Assembly (NCBI GenBank): GCA_900546645.1
Contig: URDR01000002.1
Location: forward strand, 17,981-81,980
Source of the DNA: an uncultured Bacteroides sp.
GTDB lineage: Bacteria; Bacteroidota; Bacteroidia; Bacteroidales; Bacteroidaceae
DNA length: 64,000 nucleotides
Direction: 5' to 3'
Of this stretch, positions 7,999-15,610 are shown in pieces; the stretch's first letter is position 1; each line of letters begins with the position of its first letter. The notes under the pieces are model-generated. The model saw only the letters and a list, made by a program, of their open reading frames with translations. It searched no databases and was not told where the DNA came from. Position numbers and translations under genes: made by a program.

Positions 7999-10299
7999 AT
8001 GAAATACCTATGGTTATTGATGGTCTGCCTGTTGGCAGCTTGTAAGTCCGACGAACCGCTTTCCAACGATTCGCCGGCTGCAGCCGAGGGTCCCGCATTG
8101 GAAATCTCGGTCGATGGTGGGTTTACCATCCAAGGGCGTGCCGCACAAGTCGGTTCGGCTTCATCGGGTTATAAGCTGGTGAGCTCGGAGGCGGTGCAGC
8201 ATATTGAAGAGATGTATGCATATCTGTTCTTGGGAAAAGATGATCAGGCAAAATGTGTCTTCGTGAAGAAATTGCCGTGGCAGGCTTCCGAGCAGCCGGG
8301 GGCTTCACTCACCTATCGGTTGAAAGAGGCTAATCTGGCTCAGTATAATAATGCCGATATGCAGGTGTTGGTGGTGGGCATCGATAACCGGAAAGATACT
8401 TATACGTTCCCTGTAGCGGATGCAGCCTATGACAGTCAGAATATGCTTGGTAAAGCCTTGGCGGATGTGAAACTGGCATTGGCGCAGCAGGCTGCCGGCA
8501 ATCCGACTGGAGAAGATGCGGCATACCGCATGGCAAATACGGAAGTATTTTCTGGATACCAGGCCTTCAAGGCAGCTGATCAGACTATTCCGGTCACCTT
8601 GAAGCGTTGTGTGGCAGGCGTACTTTGTTACTTGACCGACCTTCCTTATTATGTAGGTGGACAAGAAGAAACGGATGTTATCGAGTCGGTGGAATTGCAG
8701 TTGGGAGGGGGATGTCAACTTAATACGAAGCTGAAAGACTTTTACGGCGAGCCGCAAGGGGTAAAGGATGTACCCGCTGATGCAAAACGTATGGGCTATG
8801 GAAGTAATCCGCTTCAAGATGGCAAGGTTATTGCTTCGGTGAATCTCTCTGAATATATTTATGGAAAAGGGGTGACGAATGAAGAACTCGCTACGCAGAA
8901 AGAGAACCCTACTTTGCTTTATATTCCGGAGCAGGAAAACGGTGTGGTGGTTACCAAACCAAACACCTTGCTGTTTGGTGCCTATCTGATACCGATTGAA
9001 GCGAAAGCTACATCGGATGCTAACACCGATGCTACACTGAAGTTGGTGGTAAAGAGCCAGAATGGACAGAAGACGCAGGATTATGTTATTAAGAATGGTC
9101 AGGCAGCAGCGGATAAAAAATATGCCTATTCTTTGGACGCCAACTATATCTACAGCATCGGAAGCAAACCGGTGGCAGCCGATACCGAGCTCGACCGCCC
9201 TGCCAGCCTGTTGGGTGGTGAACTGATCTTCGAGGTAAATGACTGGGGAGAAGGAGATAATGGTGTAGAATTCCCTGACTATGCGCTGACTTCTTCGTTT
9301 AGTGCAGATTGGGGCGAAAACTACCGCTTCGACTGTATCAATACGACTCGTATGGTAGATGCTTATTTGTCGCAGGAAGCGGTAGAAGGAAAGAAAAATG
9401 TGCGCATTGGAACGCATGATAATACAACCGGACTTGCAGCCGATTGGATTGAGTTCCGGTTTAAGGATGAAGCAACCGGAGATTCGCTTACAGATTGGTC
9501 TACTAATTATACGATAACTAAGAATGAGATTCAGGAAACTTCACGCTTGACAATCGAAGTTCGTATTTATGATTATGTGAAAGAAAACTGGATTCTTGGA
9601 AATGCAGTGAAGTATCCAACGTTTAAAGAACAAGTAAAAGCGTTGCTGGAAGATTACCGTTCCGGTGCACTGCAGCTTTATTATGAAGGTGAGACGGTTC
9701 CTGCCGCTTCGTTGCCTATCAAGCAATTTAATGCCATCACTTCTCATGATGATGGTGTAGCGTATAGCCGCGTGGATGTGGGTGATGAATTGCTGGACAG
9801 CGGATATGTGGCAGGTCTTGACAATACTGGTAAGGCATGGGGGTTTAACGGAGAAGGCTTGATTCATATTTATGGTGATGGTGTATACGATGATGATAAA
9901 AATGGTGAAGAGAATTCTAATATAGTTGATAAAAGAAAACCTTCTGGATATGGTGAATCGGCATTGAAACTTGCTCGTAACCCGGCTCTTGATAAGGATT
10001 TGGATGGTAGAGTATGGTTCCTTCCGGCCTATTACCAGGCAGATGGATTCCAAAATCTGATTTATAATATGGCACAAGAAGCTAAGACAAATCCCGATTT
10101 GGTTTATGTGGCAAACGGACATAAGTGGTTGAAGGGCGTGAACATCTCTTACCAAGATGATTTCCCGCACTATTGGCTTTCATCTTTTTGGGCAGCTTCT
10201 CAACATAAGGCTTATGTGATTGCATGGAATCAAAAAGAACCCGATACTAAGTATCGTACAGAAATTGCACGCCTCCGTCAGGTGCGTAAATTTAAATAA
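7999..10299 (+). CDS. Fimbrial-locus lipoprotein with C-terminal lectin-like module
   Basis: A 766-residue precursor, lipobox LAAC (Cys15), with a putative processing site at Arg47-Ala48 (IQGR/AAQV). The N-terminal half is a FimA/Mfa-like beta-rich region. The C-terminal 120 residues carry a DxDxDG loop (DKDLDGRVW, 665-673), then WFLP, then YWLSS, and end RLRQVRKFK. That order (W-LP, YW-S, R-VR) is typical of FGE/C-type-lectin-fold modules seen at the ends of Bacteroidetes surface proteins. The gene is 38 bases behind the four-domain lipoprotein and 5 bases ahead of the next gene, so it is in the same operon. The likely role is minor or tip subunit; this is inference from context. Confidence 0.75.
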   Translation: MKYLWLLMVCLLAACKSDEPLSNDSPAAAEGPALEISVDGGFTIQGRAAQVGSASSGYKLVSSEAVQHIEEMYAYLFLGKDDQAKCVFVKKLPWQASEQPGASLTYRLKEANLAQYNNADMQVLVVGIDNRKDTYTFPVADAAYDSQNMLGKALADVKLALAQQAAGNPTGEDAAYRMANTEVFSGYQAFKAADQTIPVTLKRCVAGVLCYLTDLPYYVGGQEETDVIESVELQLGGGCQLNTKLKDFYGEPQGVKDVPADAKRMGYGSNPLQDGKVIASVNLSEYIYGKGVTNEELATQKENPTLLYIPEQENGVVVTKPNTLLFGAYLIPIEAKATSDANTDATLKLVVKSQNGQKTQDYVIKNGQAAADKKYAYSLDANYIYSIGSKPVAADTELDRPASLLGGELIFEVNDWGEGDNGVEFPDYALTSSFSADWGENYRFDCINTTRMVDAYLSQEAVEGKKNVRIGTHDNTTGLAADWIEFRFKDEATGDSLTDWSTNYTITKNEIQETSRLTIEVRIYDYVKENWILGNAVKYPTFKEQVKALLEDYRSGALQLYYEGETVPAASLPIKQFNAITSHDDGVAYSRVDVGDELLDSGYVAGLDNTGKAWGFNGEGLIHIYGDGVYDDDKNGEENSNIVDKRKPSGYGESALKLARNPALDKDLDGRVWFLPAYYQADGFQNLIYNMAQEAKTNPDLVYVANGHKWLKGVNISYQDDFPHYWLSSFWAASQHKAYVIAWNQKEPDTKYRTEIARLRQVRKFK

Positions 10300-10304
10300 C
10301 TACA

Positions 10305-12503
10305 ATGATGAAGCAGATTAATCTATGGGTGTTCATCCTGCTTACATGGATGTGGACAGGATGTAAAGAAGATAGCTTCTCGCTGCCGGGCGATGGTACC
10401 GGAAAGGCGGGTGAGGTCATGATGGAGTTTGTGACTCCGGATACGGATGTATTAGAGACTCGTGCAACGGGTGACCCAGCGGGAGATACCCGACTGGAAA
10501 ACGTACTGGTGTTTGCCTTTAATGCAGATGGAGCGTGTGTGGCTAAGCAGTGGACGTATCTCAACGGAGCGAACAAAATGGCGATGTATCTGCCTACGAG
10601 GTTTCAAACCTTAAAGGCAGTTGCCAATTTGCTTCATCCGGAAGAGGTGATGGACCGTGTCAATTCTCTGAACGACTTAGAGCTTGAGGCGGTGACCATA
10701 ATCGTGCCCGACGGTGCCTATAAAGGAAAGTACGTAATGACAGGAGATGATGTGAATCAAACCTCTGGAAACAAACGAGATTCTTACACTTTCAATATGG
10801 AGCGTTTGGCTGCCCAGTTTAATGTGGATGTGGTGTTTTCTCCTGCGGTAACGACCGATAAATTTATGTTGAGTGAAATTTCGCTGCACTCCATACCGAA
10901 GGGTAGCTGGCTTTTGCCACGTACTTCAGACAAGGTGCCTGCGATAACAAATCCTGTTTATACGGTAGACGGAGGAGATAAGGCGGATTATGTCTACAGC
11001 GAGCAAGGGGCAACAATGAAGCGTAATTATTTCGATGAAACGGTACTTCAGTGGGAAAAAAGTACGTTGCAAGGCGGATTGGCTAAAACTACTTTCAGTC
11101 TGTTTGAAAACAGACGGGGAACACTGGATACAGCAGCAGTAGCGAAACCGGTCAATTGGCCGGAACTGGGGGATCGCAGTCCCGAGGAGTTTCTGAAGTA
11201 TGCGCAGTTTGAGAAGAGAAGTCTGGCAGAAAAGGCCGGATTTAATCATGCCACTTACTTGAAACTGAAAGGAGTGTATCAAACTGGTGTAAGTAAGTTT
11301 GAAACTACCTATTATGTCTATTTAGGAGAAAATCCATACAGCGAATTTAATGTGAAACGGAATACTCGTTATAATATGACGGTTACCATCCGAAGCAAGG
11401 ACGATGCCGACAGCCGCATCGACAAGATTACGCTGAACGATATGAAGGTGTATTACAACGAATCGCAGGTGGTGGATGCGCACTTCAATGCTGTGCAGAC
11501 CTTGCTGTATGCTCCCGGCGACTGGGAGATGTGGGTGGAAGAAGCCGACGAGCATCCTTGGCTGGAATTGTCGACTGCTTCTGCTTATATGCCGCAGGCA
11601 TTGGGCGATGAAAAGCCTTCGGAGGCAGATAAGGAACTTGCATTTTATAAGAAAGGCTATGCTTCCTCTCACTTGAAAGGCTATGCAGGTATGCAATATA
11701 TTTATGTACATACCGATGAGTACGTGCCGCCGGTAAGCAATTTGAATGCCAATCTCTCTGAACCGCGTGAGGCGAGAGTGGGGTATCGCTGCAAGGATGA
11801 AAGCGGACGCTTCAAACCGACGAAGTATTTTACGGTGAAGCAGTATCCGGCACAGATGGCTGTGCTGCACATTAAATATGATGTGCATACCATGAAGGAG
11901 GTGTGTGACACGTTTTATGTGGAACGCATTCTGGAGAAAAAGAACTTGCAATGGGGCTTTTTGAATTACTGGAGCTTTGTGACCGACGACTTGATTGCGG
12001 CTGGTACATGGGATGGGCTGGCAAATACCCGACGCCTGTATGATGTAGCGCTGAAAGGGGACAAGTGGGGAGTCGACCCGGCTTATCCGAATGGGGTTAT
12101 CCCTTCGAACGTGGGACTGCGCTATGTTATTGACAAGAACCGTGACCGGAATGGAAATCAAAAGATTGACTACAATGAAATTGTATGGTATATGCCTGCC
12201 ATCAAGGAATTGCAGGCGCTGCAAAAGGCTTTGGTGAACGGACAGGTGGACTTTGACGGGAAAAATGACTATTTCTTTACGTCGACGCCTTCTTCGGCCG
12301 ACCCGAACGGATTGACTACTGGTTTTGCGTATTATGTGAAGATGCAGAACGGGAAGCGGGGAATCTCACGGCGCGATAGCGAGTATAACGTGATTGCCCT
12401 GCGACGCAAGAATGCTTGGAAGGGTCCGGAATCGGCTGGGGGAAATGGTACCGTAGATAAAGACCCGTCATGGAATGAGGAAGAAAATATTATGCCGAAA
12501 TAA
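10305..12503 (+). CDS. DUF4906-like fimbrial lipoprotein, probable tip subunit
   Basis: A 732-residue precursor with lipobox WTGC (Cys20) and a candidate processing site at Arg53-Ala54 (LETR/ATGD). The segment RLENVLVFAFNADG behind it is the start of the fimbrillin fold. An EF-hand-like loop (DRNGNQKIDYNE, 614-625) precedes WYMP, an aromatic-rich turn (YFFTSTPSS) and a terminal VIALRRK, paralleling the module at the end of the preceding gene. DUF4906 proteins are common minor components of Bacteroidales fimbrial loci. Two adjacent ATGs (10305 and 10308) could serve as the start. Confidence 0.75.
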   Translation: MMKQINLWVFILLTWMWTGCKEDSFSLPGDGTGKAGEVMMEFVTPDTDVLETRATGDPAGDTRLENVLVFAFNADGACVAKQWTYLNGANKMAMYLPTRFQTLKAVANLLHPEEVMDRVNSLNDLELEAVTIIVPDGAYKGKYVMTGDDVNQTSGNKRDSYTFNMERLAAQFNVDVVFSPAVTTDKFMLSEISLHSIPKGSWLLPRTSDKVPAITNPVYTVDGGDKADYVYSEQGATMKRNYFDETVLQWEKSTLQGGLAKTTFSLFENRRGTLDTAAVAKPVNWPELGDRSPEEFLKYAQFEKRSLAEKAGFNHATYLKLKGVYQTGVSKFETTYYVYLGENPYSEFNVKRNTRYNMTVTIRSKDDADSRIDKITLNDMKVYYNESQVVDAHFNAVQTLLYAPGDWEMWVEEADEHPWLELSTASAYMPQALGDEKPSEADKELAFYKKGYASSHLKGYAGMQYIYVHTDEYVPPVSNLNANLSEPREARVGYRCKDESGRFKPTKYFTVKQYPAQMAVLHIKYDVHTMKEVCDTFYVERILEKKNLQWGFLNYWSFVTDDLIAAGTWDGLANTRRLYDVALKGDKWGVDPAYPNGVIPSNVGLRYVIDKNRDRNGNQKIDYNEIVWYMPAIKELQALQKALVNGQVDFDGKNDYFFTSTPSSADPNGLTTGFAYYVKMQNGKRGISRRDSEYNVIALRRKNAWKGPESAGGNGTVDKDPSWNEEENIMPK

Positions 12504-12521
12504 GCAGGAAAGGAGATTGTG

Positions 12522-13529
12522 ATGCAAATCAATTGGAAATATATAGGAATCTGGGCGGCACTGGTGGGGCTTTCGGCTTGCGAAAGCGAAGAATTGCCGC
12601 GGGAAAATACGGAGGCACCCTGTGCGGTGTTCCACATCGAGAGCCGTGCAGGTGCGGCTTTACAGGAAGAGGCACTGCGCTTGTTTATTGCCGACCGCCG
12701 CGAGGAGCATCAGCTGAATGAGGCGTTGCACTGCGGACTGAACGACCGCATCGACTTGAAGGAAAATACGTATTCAATAGAGAAGATAGTGGCGCAATGG
12801 TATAAGTTTGCCTTTATATCGGTGCCCGACTTTGCCAACGATGAAACCGACGGAACGAAGATGTTTACGGTGGCAAAGGATGCTTCGCCGGAAACTTGCG
12901 ACTTCAACCAGCTGGTGGTGGATTATGCGCCTATCTTGGAGCATCAGAAGACAAATCCCGGGGCGGCAACTAAGGAGGACTTGCACGTGTGGCGTGCGGT
13001 AAAAGACCGTTGGCTGAAGCCTGACACTACGTTGACTGAAAACGTAATGCTCCATCGGGTAACGGGTGAACTGGTGTTGAACATGGGAATCCCCGAAGAC
13101 CAATTCCGCAAGCAGGTTACTTCGATGGAAGTCTATTTATACGATGTGCCGCAAAAAATCTTTATCGGGGATGATTCGGAAGGAAAGGTTTATACGGAGT
13201 CGGCTTGGGAGTATACGTTTAAGTTCACGGATATTCCTTGGAATAAGGGAAACGATTATTTACTGACTTTGGCACTTCCTCCTCATACCATCAACGGATT
13301 CGTGTTGGTGAATTATGGTAAAACAGACGGCACGGATGCTGGTAAGCAGGATGTGGAGGTGTTCCGCATCAATCAGGGTGAGGGACAGAAGGTCGTTGTC
13401 AAATCGGATACCCGTACCACCGTGTTGTTTAACGGTATTCCGAATGGAGAATATGAAGTGCGTTATGCTGGCTTCTCCACTACCGGTGGTATCGGTGTGG
13501 CTGATGACGAATGGAATGGCTGGAAATAA
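12522..13529 (+). CDS. Fimbrial-locus lipoprotein, Mfa2/FimB- or minor-subunit-like
   Basis: The ATG at 12522 is chosen over the GTG just before it because AAAGGAGA sits at good spacing, an unusually strong ribosome site for this phylum. The 335-residue protein has lipobox LSAC (Cys20) and an Arg-Ala site at 42-43 (IESR/AGAA), so it looks like a processed subunit and not an anchor. The body is beta-rich, with phrases such as VTGELVLNMG and YEVRYAGF typical of fimbrillin-like folds. It sits between the large tip-like genes and the frameshifted last gene of the cluster. Its exact role is unknown. Confidence 0.7.
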   Translation: MQINWKYIGIWAALVGLSACESEELPRENTEAPCAVFHIESRAGAALQEEALRLFIADRREEHQLNEALHCGLNDRIDLKENTYSIEKIVAQWYKFAFISVPDFANDETDGTKMFTVAKDASPETCDFNQLVVDYAPILEHQKTNPGAATKEDLHVWRAVKDRWLKPDTTLTENVMLHRVTGELVLNMGIPEDQFRKQVTSMEVYLYDVPQKIFIGDDSEGKVYTESAWEYTFKFTDIPWNKGNDYLLTLALPPHTINGFVLVNYGKTDGTDAGKQDVEVFRINQGEGQKVVVKSDTRTTVLFNGIPNGEYEVRYAGFSTTGGIGVADDEWNGWK

Positions 13530-13556
13530 GATGTTTAACAAAGAACGTAGAAGGCA

Positions 13557-14336
13557 ATGAAGAAATATCTGAAATATGGAAGTTTGTGCTGCGGTTTGCT
13601 GTGGCTGGCTGCTTGTAGCAGCGATTGTCCGGGAGAGGGATATACAGATTTTATTCCGGAGCTGCCGGGCGAGCAATTCGTAGTGGATTATTCGGTGGGT
13701 GAAACCGCAAGTCGGGCTTTTGAAGCGAACTTACCTGCCAATAAGCGTATCAGTTCGCTGACGTATTTGCTGTATGATGGTGATGCATTGGTGAAGAAGA
13801 GAGAGATTCCGGCAATTAATACTAAAACAGAATGGCCGCTGAAGCGCAAAGACATGACGTGGGAGCAGCGTGAAGCGCTGAAAGATACCCTGACTGCCGG
13901 AGTGACGTACACGGCTGTTTTTGTAGCTAACGAGGATAAGACGCTATTTGAAAAGAATCATGCAGAAGCAGATACTACTTACTTGACAGGAGAGGACAAA
14001 TTGAGTACGGTGGCTTTGCAGTTGCCTTCTGTTCCGTTCCAAGATAACAGCATGTTTTATCTGGCTAAGGAAACCATCGATGCTGCTACTACAGCCAAAT
14101 TGGACCGCCATCATCCATTGAATAAGCCGGTCACCTTGCAACGCATTGTTTCGCGCACGGATATCCGTCGCAAAGCTGCATTGGAAGATGCTGATATTCT
14201 TGCCGGCTTGGAAAAGGGAAAGGTGAATGAGACGGTGACTACGGCTGTGGATAATGCGCTGGATGAGTTTCTTAAAAAACTGAAGGAAAAAAAATTCTTA
14301 ATATTACTTTTACAAACAACTGTGAAAAGCTTGTAA
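13557..14336 (+). CDS. Fimbrial-locus lipoprotein, 5' part of a frameshifted gene
   Basis: The 5' segment codes 259 residues with lipobox LAAC (Cys20) and a processing-like Arg53-Ala54 (TASR/AFEA). The frame runs through GAA AAA AAA at 14286-14294 and then reads a Leu-rich tail ending at a stop at 14334-14336 that looks non-native. A -1 shift on the A-run joins it smoothly to the downstream frame, reading KKILNITFTNNCEKLVNTYM. The intact product would be about 489 residues, a normal size for a fimbrial subunit. It may be a pseudogene, a phase-variable gene, a programmed frameshift or a sequencing error at the homopolymer. Confidence 0.65.
   Translation: MKKYLKYGSLCCGLLWLAACSSDCPGEGYTDFIPELPGEQFVVDYSVGETASRAFEANLPANKRISSLTYLLYDGDALVKKREIPAINTKTEWPLKRKDMTWEQREALKDTLTAGVTYTAVFVANEDKTLFEKNHAEADTTYLTGEDKLSTVALQLPSVPFQDNSMFYLAKETIDAATTAKLDRHHPLNKPVTLQRIVSRTDIRRKAALEDADILAGLEKGKVNETVTTAVDNALDEFLKKLKEKKFLILLLQTTVKSL
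14287..14294 (+). other. A8 homopolymer / slippery site
   Basis: Eight consecutive A within the reading frame. In the upstream frame the heptamer is A AAA AAA, a canonical -1 slippery pattern of the X XXY YYZ type. A nine-A version would fuse the two halves directly. I see no strong stem-loop or internal Shine-Dalgarno that would mark programmed frameshifting. Confidence 0.6.
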
Positions 14337-14344
14337 ATACTTAC

Positions 14345-15025
14345 ATGAGGCAGGCTGTAAAAAATAAAGTAAGTAAGTTGATGAAAGGAGATATGCTTAC
14401 TGCTTGTAAGGAGAATTCTGCTTATCAAAGTAGAACTGCTGAATGGGTGAAGTTTACAGATGCTACTCTTGAGTTTTCTCATTTACGCAGCCAGTTCCTG
14501 ATTTTAACACTGGAAGCAGCAGGTGATGGTGCGTCTTTACCGGCTTTGAAAGTAGAGGGAGGAATGTTGTCTTTCTGTTCCTTCTCGAATGTGCAAGAGA
14601 CAGATCCAACTATCAATGCATTGTCTTCCATAAACATGGAAAATGCGGCAGGAGATACACTCGGGCTGGGTGCAGCTTTGCCAATACGTTGGGGAAAGAA
14701 TATGAAGAAGATATATGAATGCAATCCGATTGACTGGATTAGTAGCTCTGTTACTAAGGAGAAGAGTGTTGAGTTAGATTTAAGCACTTTAGTGGGAAAT
14801 CTAAGCGAAGTTTTAGATCGTGAGGGATTTAATTATGAACAAGTATTAGTTACGAAAACGTTTTTTCAAACCGCTATTGAGAATGTGTTGAAACTTTCTT
14901 ATAAGAACTCAACTTGGAACGCCTTCAAACTTCCCGTTACCATTCCCGATGTATCAGGAGATGGCATCAGCTTTAAGGCTGCCTATACGGAACAACCGGC
15001 TCCAACTCCGGCTCCGGCTCCTTAA
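14345..15025 (+). CDS. Fimbrial-locus lipoprotein, 3' part of the frameshifted gene
   Basis: This frame is open from the A-run; its first ATG is 14345, but no credible ribosome site precedes it and no signal peptide is present, so it is unlikely to be a separate gene. The 226 residues include a predicted beta-rich segment (EFSHLRSQFLILTLE, VEGGMLSFCSFSN) and end in a Pro-Ala-Thr tail (QPAPTPAPAP). The tail resembles the proline-rich terminal linkers of surface proteins. It belongs with the lipoprotein that begins at 13557. Confidence 0.6.
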   Translation: MRQAVKNKVSKLMKGDMLTACKENSAYQSRTAEWVKFTDATLEFSHLRSQFLILTLEAAGDGASLPALKVEGGMLSFCSFSNVQETDPTINALSSINMENAAGDTLGLGAALPIRWGKNMKKIYECNPIDWISSSVTKEKSVELDLSTLVGNLSEVLDREGFNYEQVLVTKTFFQTAIENVLKLSYKNSTWNAFKLPVTIPDVSGDGISFKAAYTEQPAPTPAPAP

Positions 15026-15113
15026 GTGAGAAAGAAATATCTTGAACATAACTCTTAGCCCTCGGTTTACTCCAGCAGTAGACGGGGGATTTTCTTTTCC
15101 GGGAGAAAGTGCA

Positions 15114-15150
15114 TAAAAAAAGGATGTACTCTTGTGAGCACATCCTTTTT
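15114..15150 (+). terminator. Terminator at the end of the fimbrial cluster
   Basis: GGATGTACTC (15122-15131) pairs with GAGCACATCC (15136-15145) with one mismatch and a four-base loop. It is flanked by an A-run on the left and TTTTT on the right, so it could act on both strands. It closes the 15-kb fimbrial operon. Confidence 0.75.
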
Positions 15151-15233
15151 CGTTAAAATATGAATGTTTAGTGCCTTTCGGCATTTATCAGATTCTTAAC
15201 TAAAGCTGATGCTTTTTGAAGCAATCAGCTTGC

Positions 15234-15326
15234 TTACTTGCTAACGTTTTCGTTAAGCATTACATAACCCCAAATCATAGGGTCTGCATTTGTCATCTTG
15301 TGAAAAATGTTTTTTACCTTTTTCAT
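15234..15326 (-). CDS. Possible 30-residue small protein
   Basis: A 30-codon frame starting MKKVKNIFHKMTNADPMIW and ending NENVSK, with AAAGGA about 6 bases before the ATG, a good ribosome site for this phylum. A hairpin follows the stop (AGCTGAT at 15218-15224 against ATCAGCT around 15202-15208). A TAnnTTTG promoter box lies about 150 bases upstream, giving a long leader. I do not recognise the family. It could be a small secreted or regulatory peptide or part of an sRNA. It stands between the convergent fimbrial operon and the fucosidase gene. Confidence 0.4.
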   Translation of the reverse strand: MKKVKNIFHKMTNADPMIWGYVMLNENVSK

Positions 15327-15473
15327 ACTGTTATCCTTTCTTTTTAATTAATAATACCTAAAAACTTTTACCTAAATCAAGCGGGTCTCCCGACCGGCTC
15401 TGTTCTTTCAATTTGTTATCTTAAAAACATCTTTTTAGTTAAGTCCAGGACTTGTTTCCTTTTTATTACATTG

Positions 15474-15481
15474 CAAAGATA
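15474..15481 (-). promoter_or_regulatory. Possible promoter -7 box for the small ORF
   Basis: The minus strand reads TATCTTTG, matching the Bacteroides -7 consensus TAnnTTTG. A TTTG lies upstream at 15497-15500, but the spacing (15 bases) is shorter than usual. A transcript from here would carry a leader of about 140 bases before the 30-codon ORF. Confidence 0.4.
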
Positions 15482-15610
15482 CGGCTTTTATGAATACAAA
15501 ACATGTTTTGCAGCATAAATCTTTCTTTTTACCCTGTTTTATTGATGTAAATCAAAAAAAAGTATTATAAGGCAAACTTATTCCTATGTGAGTGAACAAA
15601 TCACTGCTGC

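Noticed and set aside
8305..9417. A 370-codon open frame on the minus strand inside the 766-residue lipoprotein gene.
   Set aside because: It lies wholly antisense to a gene with a lipobox and family features, has no ribosome site and reads as a Phe/Ile/Arg-rich shadow.
11322..12224. A 300-codon minus-strand frame in the DUF4906-like gene.
   Set aside because: The composition (many His, Arg, Ile) is that of reverse-complemented coding sequence; no start signal.
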